Counted from the first letter of the stretch, positions 35,390 through 45,146 are shown. The stretch is 64,000 bases of DNA from Nitrospinota bacterium (GCA_009873655.1 WAIB01000006.1:29936-93935), one strand, 5' to 3'. Numbers and translations are program-made. The notes: generated from the letters alone by a model not told the origin.

Positions 35390-36616
35390 ATGAATGAAAA
35401 AAAACCTCTTGAGGACAACGCCTGGAGAGAAAATCTGCGAGAAGCCCTGAATGTAATCAACAGCAGTGAAAGTTTTATGTTCAGCGGAGACATTGACCCC
35501 GACTCAGTGGGATCCATGTTGTCCCTTTCGCTTTACCTGAATCAGCTGGATAAAAAAGTATTTTTGATTTTGCCCGAATTCATTGGCGAAAACCTGGACT
35601 TCTTCGAGGCAATCATCAAATACAACTCCATCCGAATATTACGAAACAAAGAACAAATTGAAGCTGTCAAAGATGAGGTGGAAACCGTTGTTTTTTGTGA
35701 CACCGCAAATACGAAACTGGTCCCGCATTATTCTTTCATAGCAGAAAATATTTTGACCCAGAAACCCAAAATCATTGAGATCGATCATCATTTTGGGGCA
35801 GACAGCGAAGAACTAACAGATTATGGAATCAAGCTGTTTCGCAAAGCCAACGCCAATACTGAGATTATAGGCAAATTACTTTTAACCTATCATGAGAAAT
35901 ATCATGAAGGTCCCAATCCTTTTGATCAGCGAAATATCATTCTTGGTTTAATAACCGGCCTGCTGGGGGATACGGTTGGCGGAAAAGTCATTCCCTATAA
36001 AGAAGATTATAATTACTGGATGGACATGCTCCAGGAAAGGCTTAAGAATATTACACGCTGGAGAGGGGGAGATAAGGAACGGGTATTAGACTGCAGAGAT
36101 TCAAAATTTGGCGACCCCAAACAAATCCTGGACTACATGAACCGTCTGACGTCTGAACAGGAAGCCTGTTTCAATTTACTGAATGACCGGGCCGAAATGA
36201 AAGGCCAGATAGGCTTTCTAAATCTATTTCCTTCTACGCAAGAAGAAGTTAAAGATACCTGCAAACCTTTTGGCTCAGACTGGTTTGCAGATATCCAGAA
36301 TTTTTTATTGAATTCAGTTCCTGAAAAATCAGGTTGTGCTGGAATGGTTGTTTTCAAGGGAGAAAACGCAGACGGTGAAGAGTGTTTTTTTATCAAAATC
36401 AGAAGAGCTGTTAAATTTTCCGGTATCGATCTGCGAACCGCTGAAGACAAACTGAAAGATTTATTTGGTGACCTTTATATGGGCGGAGGGGGTCATGCCG
36501 GTGCCGTTTCTTTCAGGACACACACCATGGACGAAAAAGAATTTCTGGAAAAAATTGAAACCCTATTCGACTTTTTTAACCAGAGCCTGGTGGCATCCAG
36601 CGACAAAACCAATTAG
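35390..36616 (+). CDS. DHH/DHHA1 family phosphoesterase
   Basis: 408 residues. The DHH core is clear: the second motif VVFCDTAN, the DHH motif IIEIDHHFG (near residue 130) and the C-terminal DHHA1 motif GGGGHAGAVSF. These proteins hydrolyse nanoRNA, pAp or cyclic dinucleotides with manganese. The first motif is altered: FSGDIDPDSVGS stands where NrnA has the H-x-x-P-D-x-D-x-x-G-S pattern, so the usual histidine is missing and the spacing is shorter. It has no CBS or GdpP-like extension. Its stop overlaps that of the GT4 gene (TTAG). Confidence 0.83.
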   Translation: MNEKKPLEDNAWRENLREALNVINSSESFMFSGDIDPDSVGSMLSLSLYLNQLDKKVFLILPEFIGENLDFFEAIIKYNSIRILRNKEQIEAVKDEVETVVFCDTANTKLVPHYSFIAENILTQKPKIIEIDHHFGADSEELTDYGIKLFRKANANTEIIGKLLLTYHEKYHEGPNPFDQRNIILGLITGLLGDTVGGKVIPYKEDYNYWMDMLQERLKNITRWRGGDKERVLDCRDSKFGDPKQILDYMNRLTSEQEACFNLLNDRAEMKGQIGFLNLFPSTQEEVKDTCKPFGSDWFADIQNFLLNSVPEKSGCAGMVVFKGENADGEECFFIKIRRAVKFSGIDLRTAEDKLKDLFGDLYMGGGGHAGAVSFRTHTMDEKEFLEKIETLFDFFNQSLVASSDKTN

Positions 36617-37758
36617 CCGGCGTTCGATTCCTCCAATACCTTTTTGTAAAGAGCAAACGTCTTCTCAGTCATCCTTTCTAACGAGAATTGATCCCGTAAT
36701 CTCGCTATTCCATTTTGCTCCATTGCCTGTCGCTCCGCTGCACCCAGCTCCAGCATGTTCAAAATACCGTGGGCCAGAGATTTTGCCGAATTGGAAGGAA
36801 CTAAAATACCTTCCACAGATTTCCTAATGATATCGTTATTCCCGGGGATATCGGTTGCAATCACGGGTTTTCTTACCCCCAGGGCTTCCAATAAATTATA
36901 AGGCAGGCCTTCACTTTGCGAAGGTGAGATATAAAAATCGACACACTTCAATAACTCCAGGGCATCTTCCCTGGGACCTAAAATTTTTACCCATTCATTT
37001 AATCCATTGAATTCGATAAATTGCTCGATGGTTTTGATATATTTTTCATGTTCATCGGGGCAATCGCCGATCAGGATCAGTCGAATGGCTGGAACTATTT
37101 TTCTCGCTTCGAAAAACCCTTCCAACAAGGTCATCAGGCCCTTTTCCGGGGAAAGCCGTGAGAGTGTGGCAAAGATTTTTACCTCTTCAGAATCCCGCAA
37201 ACCCAAGGCAGCGAAGGCTTCCGTCGCGGGCGCAAGATTTTCAATCGAATCCAGATCGATTCCGTTATTGATCACGCTGGAATTGGAATCATTTAAAAAT
37301 TTCAGGGCTCCAGCCTTGCCTTTTTCTCCATGACCGACAAAAATATGATGCCGTGTCAATAAGGTAAGAAAATTCTCCACAAACAGATAAAAAATTCTAT
37401 TCAATATTGGCAAAAACCTGTATTGAAAACCGTGGAAGGTATGAATAACGGGAATCCCCAATAACCTTCCAATCAACCGCCCGTAAAGTCCGGGCCCTTT
37501 ACCATGCGTATGAATTAGATCGGGTTTTTCCTCCCGTAAAATTTTTAACAGTTGAAAAAATGTGGAAATTGAAATTCGCCTTAAAACCAGATCATAAGGC
37601 GTGATTCCCAGGGCAACAAACTTGTCCCAGTAGGACCCATCTTTACGGGTACAAACCGCAACGTCCCATTGATTCCGGTCTATATTTTCAAGAAGGCTGT
37701 AAATATGTCTGGGGCCACCACCGGGTGCAGTGGTTCCGCTGATGATAGCTAATTTCAT
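36613..37758 (-). CDS. family 4 (group 1) glycosyltransferase
   Basis: 381 residues. GT-B fold: N-terminal LAIISGTTAPGGGPRHIYSLL (glycine-rich loop), LIHTHGKGPGLYGRLIG, then C-terminal FATLSRLSPEKGLMTLLEGF, LILIGDCPDE and the E-x7-E motif in ISPSQSEGLPYNLLEALGVRKPVIATDIPG. This is the GT4 type that adds sugars to lipid or surface glycans at the inner membrane. It is monocistronic in view of its neighbours. Confidence 0.92.
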   Translation of the reverse strand: MKLAIISGTTAPGGGPRHIYSLLENIDRNQWDVAVCTRKDGSYWDKFVALGITPYDLVLRRISISTFFQLLKILREEKPDLIHTHGKGPGLYGRLIGRLLGIPVIHTFHGFQYRFLPILNRIFYLFVENFLTLLTRHHIFVGHGEKGKAGALKFLNDSNSSVINNGIDLDSIENLAPATEAFAALGLRDSEEVKIFATLSRLSPEKGLMTLLEGFFEARKIVPAIRLILIGDCPDEHEKYIKTIEQFIEFNGLNEWVKILGPREDALELLKCVDFYISPSQSEGLPYNLLEALGVRKPVIATDIPGNNDIIRKSVEGILVPSNSAKSLAHGILNMLELGAAERQAMEQNGIARLRDQFSLERMTEKTFALYKKVLEESNAG

Positions 37759-37915
37759 GGTCGGTGGGTGTTTATATAGGAATCAATATTTTCTGTAGCA
37801 ACCCATTCCAAACATAGCTAAATGGTACAAAAAATATCCAGGAATAATAAGATAATTCTGTAACCCGGGAGAGTTTTATTTTCAAAAAGGAAAGAGATCT
37901 ATCGAAGGTTTAACA

Positions 37916-37936
37916 GGTGGCGGCTCATGGGCCACC
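37916..37936 (-). terminator. hairpin downstream of the 37948-38796 lipoprotein gene
   Basis: GGTGGC (37916-37921) pairs with GCCACC (37931-37936) across a nine-base loop, 12 bases past the stop codon on the minus strand. There is no T-tract, so termination is probable but not certain. Confidence 0.4.
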
Positions 37937-37947
37937 ACCCTAACCAA

Positions 37948-38796
37948 CTACATTTCGTTTCCTAATCCACTGTCGTCGATTGGCAAGAGGTTATCTTCCT
38001 CAATGGCCAGGGCCACGCGCGGATCCGATTGCAGGCTATGGTTTATAACATCCAACAGGGTGGAAGCATCCGAAAAAAAGCTATTCAGGGAACCTTCATC
38101 CACTTTTCGAAGCGAAAGATCCTCATACAAACCGACCAGATTTTCGGTACGCGATATGGACTCGCCAATTTCCGAGAAAGGGATATTACGTTTTCTACTT
38201 TCGATGGCTCTCTCCGCATAACTGATCCATATATCCACATCCGCAGGAGTGTTGCCCAGTTCAATATAGTTTTGTCTCATCTTTTCTTTTCCATATTTTT
38301 CCAGCTCTTCCACTTTTTTCCTTCCCCAACCGTCCAAAGGCATCCCTTGAGCCCCTCGGCAAATATGTTTCAGCGAAAAAACCAGTCGATTCAGCTGGCT
38401 GTCAATTTGCATTCCATAATCAGAATATTTTTTGGCCTCAGCAACCTTTTCAAAAGCGTGCCATGCCCCGCCGCGTTTTTGAACCACCGTCCGCCTTTTG
38501 TCAATTTCACTGGCTTTTACAAGGCAGTTCTCTTCATTACTCACATTGGAAGTCGATACTGTTTTGAGTTTGTTTGCCAACTTGGCATCAACAGGAAGAG
38601 GCGCAAGGGCGGCTCCCATTGAAAATCCATTATCTCTGGATTTGGTTAATGTTTCTTTTCGTACCCAGGTGTTTTCTTTAAAGGGCATTTGCATGGGTTC
38701 CTCCTGAGCTGCCTCCGGGCTGCAACTCATTACCAGGACCCCTGCTACCATAAAACTAAAAATAATCTGTAAACGCTTCATTTTAGACATTCTCAT
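37948..38796 (-). CDS. lipoprotein of unknown function
   Basis: 282 residues. Signal peptide with lipobox VLVMSC (Cys near 25) after MRMSKMKRLQIIFSFMVAG. The mature protein is charged and mostly helical (residues 140-200), with two cysteines beyond the lipidated one (NEENCLV and HICRG) that could form a disulphide. No domain recognised. ATG codons at 38796, 38790 and 38781 are all possible starts; I used the first. Confidence 0.7.
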   Translation of the reverse strand: MRMSKMKRLQIIFSFMVAGVLVMSCSPEAAQEEPMQMPFKENTWVRKETLTKSRDNGFSMGAALAPLPVDAKLANKLKTVSTSNVSNEENCLVKASEIDKRRTVVQKRGGAWHAFEKVAEAKKYSDYGMQIDSQLNRLVFSLKHICRGAQGMPLDGWGRKKVEELEKYGKEKMRQNYIELGNTPADVDIWISYAERAIESRKRNIPFSEIGESISRTENLVGLYEDLSLRKVDEGSLNSFFSDASTLLDVINHSLQSDPRVALAIEEDNLLPIDDSGLGNEM

Positions 38797-39133
38797 CTCT
38801 CAAGATTTTGTAAAAAAAGGATGTTTTGTTATACACTAAATTATTAATAATTGCATAAAAATGAAAAACGGGATTTCCTTTTAGGATGACCGTCAAAATA
38901 GTTGGATTCGACAATATTTAGACGGTTTTCATAAAACCGGATTTGCCGAAAAACCCCGCCCACCAAAGAAAAAAACCTCATAACTACTTGCATTTAAAGC
39001 ATTTAATTTAACCCCTGGACGAGTTCTCCCTGATATCGCTTCTAGGCACATGAATTGCAAAATCCCTTGAGTGATAGGAGGCTTTTGTCGTTAAGGAATC
39101 TATAAATTTAAGAATATCAAAGGTTTGTATACC
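38797..39133. other. divergent intergenic region without a supported gene
   Basis: 337 AT-rich bases between two lipoprotein genes that run apart. It should carry both promoters; I see no convincing pair of -35/-10 boxes. No RNA gene or repeat recognised. Confidence 0.4.
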
Positions 39134-39706
39134 ATGAAAATCCAAAAATCACTTTATTTGCTGATTGCCATCTTCTTATTCACGGGATGCGAAGTAAAAA
39201 TGGGTCCCTCCCAGTTCTGGAACAAATTGTTTCGGACTCAAACCGACTCCAAATATTATATGGGGAAAACCGAGGACCTGGTGCAAACCCTGACCGATGA
39301 TGTTGCCGAATATGAAATCAACAAAGTAACCGTCTTCGACCTTGTGGATGAGGAAAACAAAACTCCGATACTGGGGGAATATATTTCCACAAGAATTGTT
39401 GAAGCCATTACCAAAAAATATTTCTTTAAAGATAAGCAATTCAGGGTGGCGCAAAAAGGCGAGGTTAAATCAGTATTGGAAAAGTTGAATCTGGAACCTT
39501 CGTTTCATTACAACAAGAACGAGTTACGGCATTTAGGCAAAGCGCTTAATTCTCAGGCGGTCATTACAGGAAGGATAACGGACCTGGGAACCAACCTTGA
39601 CGTCCATCTCACTTTGACCGATGTCATGAGTGGAGAGGTCATCGCATCTGCATCAGAGCCATTGACCCGCACCAAATTCGCGGTTGAAATGCTGCGGCAT
39701 CATTAG
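39134..39706 (+). CDS. FlgO-like lipoprotein
   Basis: 190 residues from ATG 39134. Signal peptide with lipobox LFTGC (MKIQKSLYLLIAIFLFTGC). The mature part matches the FlgO-type pattern known from outer-membrane proteins: VTVFDLVDEENK ... GEYISTRIVEAI, then LGKALNSQAVITGRITDLG and LTDVMSGEVIASA. FlgO in Vibrio is tied to flagellar integrity, but the domain occurs in many lineages, so a flagellar role is not implied. Its stop lies 6 bases from the stop of shc. Confidence 0.8.
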   Translation: MKIQKSLYLLIAIFLFTGCEVKMGPSQFWNKLFRTQTDSKYYMGKTEDLVQTLTDDVAEYEINKVTVFDLVDEENKTPILGEYISTRIVEAITKKYFFKDKQFRVAQKGEVKSVLEKLNLEPSFHYNKNELRHLGKALNSQAVITGRITDLGTNLDVHLTLTDVMSGEVIASASEPLTRTKFAVEMLRHH

Positions 39707-39712
39707 AAAATC

Positions 39713-41668
39713 TTAACGGTTTTCTATTGCCTGTTGGTATCGACCGAGTGCCATCAAGGGGAAAAAATGCTGGTACATATGGTATTTGATAAAGAAATGG
39801 ACTGGAAACCCCGTCCCGGTAAATTCGTCTTCCCACCAGGTCCCCAATTCATTTTGAGTGCGTAATAAAAACTCAACGCCGCGTTTCGCCGCATTCCCTT
39901 TGGCTTCACCACCCGCGATCAACCCCAGCAACGCCCATGCTGTTTGCGAAGCCGTGCTGTTGCCACGCCCCCTCAGACTGGGTTCTTCATAGCTCTGGCA
40001 GGTTTCACCCCAACCGCCATCTTCATTTTGATGAGTCTCCAGCCATTGTATTGCTTTGCGGCTGAAGGGTTGATTCATATCTTCACCCATTGCAGCCAAT
40101 CCGTTCATTGCCAGGAACGTTCCATAAATATAGTTCACGCCCCATCGGCCAAACCAGCAGCCGTCCAGTTCCTGGTTATCTTTAACAAACTTTAAAGCCC
40201 GGGCGACTTGCGGATGTTCCCTTTTGAATCCCCATTGTGAAAGCATCCATAAAATCCGGCTCGAAACATCGATCGTCGGAGGATCCAGCAAAGCCTTATG
40301 GTCAGCAAAAGGAACTTCATTCAAAACTTCCTTATCGTTATCCGTATCAAAAGCTCCCCATCCTCCATTTTTACTTTGCATGCTGAGCAGCCAGCTCATC
40401 GCTCTCTGGCATTCTCCAAGCTTGTTCCGAACATCAGGAATTTCTAACCGGTTCAAGGCCAATAAAATTTCCGCGGTATCGTCTGTATCGGGATAACCCT
40501 CATTATAAAACTCAAATGCCCACCCGCCGGGTTCCGCCTCCGGGTTTTTAATCTGCCAGTCCCCCCGCTTGACCACCTGCTTGGAAAGGATCCATTCTCC
40601 CGCTTTTACCAGGGCCGGATGGTCTGTTGAAATGCCCGAATCCATCAGGGCGTTTAAACAGATCGCCGTATCCCATAACGGGGAAACACAGGCCTGCATC
40701 CAGAGCCGGTCTTCTTTTTCCAGGAGAAACCGGTCGACCGCTTCCATGCCTTTGACACAAACAGGGTGATCCTTCGAATAACCCATCAAGTGCAACGCCA
40801 GAAGGGAATTGAACATGGCCGGTTGAATTCCTGCCCAATCGCCTTCATCCTCCTGATGCTCCAGGGTCCATTTTTCAACTTCCCGCATGGCCATTTTTCG
40901 AAAGGGTTTCCAGGGAAATTTACCTGCGAATTTGATGATTTTATCCAGGTAAATGAAAGTATTACCCCAACTCGAAAACGGCAAACCAACAGGAGTAAAA
41001 TCAAGATCATGATCGTTTTCCGTAAACAGCTCTCGAACATCGCGGCCTTCCGGTAAAGTGTGCACGGGTTCAAGAGAGCGCACGACCGAGAGCGGTACCA
41101 CGGTTCCCCTCGACCAACTTGAAATTTCATAAATATTAAAATAGAACCGGTTGGGCAGTAACACGCTTTCCATGGGGATGGCGGGACAAACATCCCACGG
41201 TACCTGCCCGAACATGGCGAGGAATATTTTTGTGAATACGCGTGTTTTTTTTATGCCCCCGTTTTTGCGGATCGCATTCCTGGCCCTTACCATTTCCGGG
41301 CGGTCCGCCGGCACCCCTGCCATTTTAAGGGCCATATAGGACTCCACCGTAGAGTTGATATCACACAAACCACCATGAAAAAGCGGCCAACTGCCATCTT
41401 CCCGCTGCATATGGAACAGGTAATTGACAATCTTTTCCTGCCGATCGAGGTCCAGCCGATCTGTAAAATGCATGAAGAAAATCAGTTCGGCCGTGATGGT
41501 TACATTGGACTCCAGTTCATCGACCCAATAACCTTCATCGTACTGGCAGGACAGGAGATAATCCTGCGACCTTTTTATGGTACGGGTCAAAGCCTCCTCA
41601 ATGGAGGAGGAAGGACCCATTGCCGCGGAGGTTTCTTCCAATTCCGTAACTTTTTCCATATTTTCCAT
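39713..41668 (-). CDS. shc: squalene-hopene cyclase
   Basis: 651 residues, normal length. The catalytic DxDD motif is DTDDTAE near residue 390, and QW repeats are spread along the chain (for example QLDGCWFGRWG and QNEDGGWGETC). Other family blocks are REDGSWPLFHGG and GYPDTDD. It folds squalene to hopene, the first committed step of hopanoid synthesis, at the inner membrane. No hpn genes are adjacent. ATG 41668 (MENMEKVTEL) was chosen; an ATG nine bases later is also possible. Confidence 0.96.
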   Translation of the reverse strand: MENMEKVTELEETSAAMGPSSSIEEALTRTIKRSQDYLLSCQYDEGYWVDELESNVTITAELIFFMHFTDRLDLDRQEKIVNYLFHMQREDGSWPLFHGGLCDINSTVESYMALKMAGVPADRPEMVRARNAIRKNGGIKKTRVFTKIFLAMFGQVPWDVCPAIPMESVLLPNRFYFNIYEISSWSRGTVVPLSVVRSLEPVHTLPEGRDVRELFTENDHDLDFTPVGLPFSSWGNTFIYLDKIIKFAGKFPWKPFRKMAMREVEKWTLEHQEDEGDWAGIQPAMFNSLLALHLMGYSKDHPVCVKGMEAVDRFLLEKEDRLWMQACVSPLWDTAICLNALMDSGISTDHPALVKAGEWILSKQVVKRGDWQIKNPEAEPGGWAFEFYNEGYPDTDDTAEILLALNRLEIPDVRNKLGECQRAMSWLLSMQSKNGGWGAFDTDNDKEVLNEVPFADHKALLDPPTIDVSSRILWMLSQWGFKREHPQVARALKFVKDNQELDGCWFGRWGVNYIYGTFLAMNGLAAMGEDMNQPFSRKAIQWLETHQNEDGGWGETCQSYEEPSLRGRGNSTASQTAWALLGLIAGGEAKGNAAKRGVEFLLRTQNELGTWWEDEFTGTGFPVHFFIKYHMYQHFFPLMALGRYQQAIENR

Positions 41669-41746
41669 ATAGTTAGCTGAAATTCACAAAAATGATTCGG
41701 GAAGACTAAATTAACCCATTTTTTAGCATAAAGCAAAACTCAAGCT

Positions 41747-41760
41747 GGGGGCGGTCCCCC
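41747..41760. other. GC hairpin upstream of the rplM promoter
   Basis: GGGGG-CGGT-CCCCC (41747-41751, 41756-41760), a strong tetraloop hairpin between shc and the rplM promoter. No T-tract; its role is unclear. Confidence 0.45.
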
Positions 41761-41789
41761 GAAACCCCTTCCCCGCCATGCAATCTCCC

Positions 41790-41818
41790 TTGACAACAGC
41801 ATTATTCTCTTTTAATAT
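41790..41818 (+). promoter_or_regulatory. consensus sigma-70 promoter of rplM-rpsI
   Basis: A perfect TTGACA (41790-41795), a 17-base spacer and TAATAT (41813-41818) lie 46 bases before the rplM start. This is the best promoter in the window, as expected for ribosomal proteins. Confidence 0.8.
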
Positions 41819-41864
41819 AGCCGGTTTACGACATTTGAAATTTTTACAAAAAAAACCGGAAATA

Positions 41865-42296
41865 ATGAAGACAACATATTTTGCAAAACCTGGTGAAGTC
41901 GAGAAAAAATGGGTGATCATTGACGCAACCGATAAACCTGTTGGTCGAATTGCCAGCAAAGCCGCTTCGATAATTCGCGGAAAAACCAAACCCACGTTTA
42001 CACCCCATACAGACACTGGGGATAATGTAATTATCATCAATGCCGCTAAGGTAAAATTAACCGGTAAAAAATGGGACGACAAAATCTATTACCATCATAC
42101 AGGTTGGCCGGGTGGAATTAAATCCATCACCGCTAAAGAAGTTTTGGAAAAAAAACCTGCCGATCTTTTGAAAAAAGCCATTCGCGGAATGCTGCCAAAA
42201 AACAGATTGGGTCGCACCTTGAACAATAATTTTCGAATTTACGACACGGCGGAGCATCCTCACGGAAGCCAGAAGCCGGAAAACGTAGCCATTTAA
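41865..42296 (+). CDS. rplM: 50S ribosomal protein L13
   Basis: 143 residues from ATG 41865 ([20 protein letters not shown]). Family blocks: [53 protein letters not shown], and HPHGSQKPE near the end. An early rRNA-binding protein of the large subunit. In-frame ATG at 41778 overlaps the promoter and is not used. It is followed 33 bases later by rpsI, the conserved L13-S9 operon. Confidence 0.97.
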   Translation: MKTTYFAKPGEVEKKWVIIDATDKPVGRIASKAASIIRGKTKPTFTPHTDTGDNVIIINAAKVKLTGKKWDDKIYYHHTGWPGGIKSITAKEVLEKKPADLLKKAIRGMLPKNRLGRTLNNNFRIYDTAEHPHGSQKPENVAI

Positions 42297-42329
42297 TTGC
42301 TGTAAAAAAGACGGAGAGTATAAAGAGTC

Positions 42330-42719
42330 ATGATCGAACGATTTTATGCAACAGGAAAACGGAAAGAATCCATCGCCAAGGTATGGGTTCAAGCGGGTAA
42401 GGGAAATATCACTGTGAACAATAAATCCCTTAAAGAATATTTTCGCCGCGAAAGCCTGGAATGCATAATCAAACATCCTTTGATCGCGACCGATACTCTG
42501 GAGTCGGTGGATATAAAGGCAACGGTCAGCGGAGGCGGACTTTCAGGGCAATCCGGGGCGCTTCGTCTGGGAATTTCCCGTGCGCTGATTCTTACCAACT
42601 CAAGTCTACGAGCCCCTCTCAAAAAAGCAGGATTCCTCACTAGAGATTCCAGATCTGTGGAAAGAAAGAAATACGGGCAACCTGGCGCGCGTAAAAAATT
42701 CCAGTTCTCAAAAAGATAA
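42330..42719 (+). CDS. rpsI: 30S ribosomal protein S9
   Basis: 129 residues. Conserved parts: FYATGKRKESIAKVWVQ at the start, SGGGLSGQSGALRLGISRAL, and the arginine/lysine-rich tail VERKKYGQPGARKKFQFSKR that reaches the decoding centre (family GxxGARKxxQFSKR). GAGAG precedes the ATG. It is the second gene of the L13-S9 operon. Confidence 0.97.
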   Translation: MIERFYATGKRKESIAKVWVQAGKGNITVNNKSLKEYFRRESLECIIKHPLIATDTLESVDIKATVSGGGLSGQSGALRLGISRALILTNSSLRAPLKKAGFLTRDSRSVERKKYGQPGARKKFQFSKR

Positions 42720-42818
42720 ACTGGCAGTTTTCTTTCTTCTGAGTGTTTTAGTTTTTCCAGGCTGCAAAGCTTTTCAGGAAAAAGACACCTTTTTTTCTCA
42801 ACAAAAATTAAATTAAAA

Positions 42819-42834
42819 TCCTATCTCTATAGGA
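42819..42834 (+). promoter_or_regulatory. hairpin covering the argC ribosome binding site
   Basis: TCCTAT (42819-42824), CTCT loop, ATAGGA (42829-42834). The right arm contains the GGA of the argC Shine-Dalgarno sequence (AGGAG, eight bases before the ATG). With a two-base bulge the stem extends further (AAATC/GATTT). It could limit argC translation in the absence of a helper. Confidence 0.5.
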
Positions 42835-42844
42835 GATTTTTATC

Positions 42845-43882
42845 ATGATTAAAATTGGCATTGCTGGAGCCAGTGGATATACCGGGCTCGAATTGATACG
42901 CCTGTTGGAAGGCCACCCGGAAACCGAGCTATCCGTTTTGACCTCCGAGACATATCAGGGGAAATCCATTGCCGATGTATTTCCATCTCTAAACGGAATC
43001 GTCGACATTGAGTTGCAGGCTCTCAATAGCGAAATTTTGAAATCCTGTGATGTGGTTTTCCTTGCACTGCCCCATACCACGGGAATGGACCTGTTGCCCG
43101 AATTAATAAAGTCCGATTGTAAAATTGTGGACCTGAGCGCGGACTATCGCTTGAAAGATGCTGGCGCCTACCCGGAATGGTATTCACTGACACACACGCA
43201 CCCGGAATTATTACCGCAGGTGGTATACGGCCTACCGGAGTTGCACCGGGAAAAAATAAAAAGCGCGCAGGTCGTCGCCAACCCCGGGTGCTACCCCACC
43301 AGCGTGATTCTGGGCCTTGCGCCTTTGATGAAAACCGATTGGGTCGATTTAAACAGCATTATCTCTGACAGCAAATCGGGTGTCTCGGGTGCGGGACGAA
43401 AACCGTCTATCACCACTCATTTCTGTGAGGCAAACGAAGGTGTCAACCCCTACGGAATAGCCGGACACCGCCACACCCCAGAAATGGAACAGGAACTTTC
43501 CAATCTGGCCGGGAAACCGATTAATATCAGTTTTTCCCCACACCTGATTCCAATGAGCCGGGGAATGTTAAGCACCATTTATATCAATTTAAAAAAGAAC
43601 CTCAGCGATGATGACCTCATCGAGCATTATCAAAACTTTTTTAAAGATGAGTTTTTTGTCCGAACACTGAGCAAAGATATTTTTGCCAACACCCATTTTG
43701 TCTCCGGTTCCAATTTCTGTGATATTGGAGTCAAAGTGGATACCAGGGTCAACAGGCTTATTGTAACGAGTGCGTTAGATAATCTGGTAAAAGGGGCCTC
43801 AGGACAGGCCATACAAAATATGAATATCATGCTGGGATTGGAAGAGAAGACAGGCCTTCAATCTCCGGCAATTTTCCCATAA
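42845..43882 (+). CDS. argC: N-acetyl-gamma-glutamyl-phosphate reductase
   Basis: 345 residues. Rossmann start IGIAGASGYTGLELIRLLEG, the catalytic cysteine in VANPGCYPTSVIL (near residue 147) and HRHTPEMEQEL near the catalytic histidine. It reduces N-acetylglutamyl phosphate to the semialdehyde, the third step of arginine/ornithine synthesis. It starts at ATG 42845 with TAGGAG eight bases before. argJ follows after 6 bases. Confidence 0.96.
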   Translation: MIKIGIAGASGYTGLELIRLLEGHPETELSVLTSETYQGKSIADVFPSLNGIVDIELQALNSEILKSCDVVFLALPHTTGMDLLPELIKSDCKIVDLSADYRLKDAGAYPEWYSLTHTHPELLPQVVYGLPELHREKIKSAQVVANPGCYPTSVILGLAPLMKTDWVDLNSIISDSKSGVSGAGRKPSITTHFCEANEGVNPYGIAGHRHTPEMEQELSNLAGKPINISFSPHLIPMSRGMLSTIYINLKKNLSDDDLIEHYQNFFKDEFFVRTLSKDIFANTHFVSGSNFCDIGVKVDTRVNRLIVTSALDNLVKGASGQAIQNMNIMLGLEEKTGLQSPAIFP

Positions 43883-43888
43883 AGAAAA

Positions 43889-45100
43889 ATGAAAAAAACA
43901 AAAAATAAAAATCCCGCAGTGCCGGGCTTCAAAGCGGCCGGGTTGCATTGCGGAATAAAAGACAAAAAGATAAAAGACCTTGCCCTCGTTGTTTCCGAGG
44001 TTCCTGCAACCGCTGCGGCGGTGTTCACCAAAAATCGAGTTGTTTCCCCAGGTGTCACCTGGAGCCGCCGGGCCCTGGCCAAATCTGGAAGTTGTCGCGC
44101 GGTCGTGGTTAACAGTGGCAATGCCAATGCGGTGACCGGTCCCAAAGGTCTGAAAGATTGCGATACCATCACCCAAAAAGTTGCGAAAGAGCTGGGTATT
44201 CCACAAAATGAAGTTTTCATCGCATCTACCGGAATCATCGGAGTGCCCCTTCCCTTAGAAAAAATCATAAAGGCAACACCCAAACTCATCTCGAAACTGG
44301 GTAAGCAGGCAAAAAACTGGACAGAGGCTTCTGAAGCCATTATGACAACAGACCTGGTTTCAAAGTCAGATAAAATCAGCTACACCTTTAAGAACCAGCG
44401 CATTGAAATTGGGGGAATCACAAAAGGTTCGGGAATGATCCATCCCAACATGGCAACCATGCTGGGTTTTATTTTCACCGATGCCGTGATCGACGCAAAA
44501 ACCCTTAAAAGGGCTTTGAAAGAAGCGATCGACCGTTCATTCAACCGTATCACGGTAGATGGGGATAACAGCACCAACGACTGCGTAGCTATTATTGCCA
44601 ATGGGAAAGCAAAAAACCCAACCATAAAACCCAACACTCCCGGTTACCGGGAATTTTTAAATGCCTTGACCAAACTGAGTAAAAGCCTGGCATCCAAAAT
44701 TGTTCTCGATGGAGAAGGAGCTACCAAGTTCGTCACGGTTCGGGTTCAGGGTGGCAAAACCCGTAAACAGGCCTATCTCATTGCAAATTCTGTTGCCACT
44801 TCCTCCCTGGTTAAAACCGCACTGTTTGGCGAAGATCCAAACTGGGGAAGGATTTTTTGTGCCGTGGGTAATGCCGGGGCTCCGCTGAATCCCGACAAGG
44901 TTGATATTTTATTAAATAAAAATCTGCTTTTAAAAAATGGGAATCCGACCCACCTGTCGCAAAAAATACTTGAAAAATCCATGCGACAACATGAAATTAA
45001 CATCACGATTGATTTAAAATGCGGAAAAGAGTGGGAGGAAGTTTTTACCTGCGACCTTTCCTACGATTATGTAAAAATAAATGCGGAATATACCACTTAG
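43889..45100 (+). CDS. argJ: bifunctional ornithine acetyltransferase / N-acetylglutamate synthase
   Basis: 403 residues. N-terminal PGFKAAGLHCGIK, VVVNSGNANAVTG, the autocleavage/nucleophile motif HPNMATMLGF (Thr after Ala), VDGDNSTNDCVAIIANG and the C-terminal FGEDPNWGRI and CDLSYDYVKINAEYTT. ArgJ recycles the acetyl group in the cyclic arginine pathway. It is cotranscribed with argC (6-base gap). The N-terminus is lysine-rich (KKTKNKNPAVPG), slightly unusual. Confidence 0.96.
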   Translation: MKKTKNKNPAVPGFKAAGLHCGIKDKKIKDLALVVSEVPATAAAVFTKNRVVSPGVTWSRRALAKSGSCRAVVVNSGNANAVTGPKGLKDCDTITQKVAKELGIPQNEVFIASTGIIGVPLPLEKIIKATPKLISKLGKQAKNWTEASEAIMTTDLVSKSDKISYTFKNQRIEIGGITKGSGMIHPNMATMLGFIFTDAVIDAKTLKRALKEAIDRSFNRITVDGDNSTNDCVAIIANGKAKNPTIKPNTPGYREFLNALTKLSKSLASKIVLDGEGATKFVTVRVQGGKTRKQAYLIANSVATSSLVKTALFGEDPNWGRIFCAVGNAGAPLNPDKVDILLNKNLLLKNGNPTHLSQKILEKSMRQHEINITIDLKCGKEWEEVFTCDLSYDYVKINAEYTT

Positions 45101-45146
45101 CTTGGTAGAATCTGTATCAACGTTTTTAAAATAACGCGGTAAAAAC

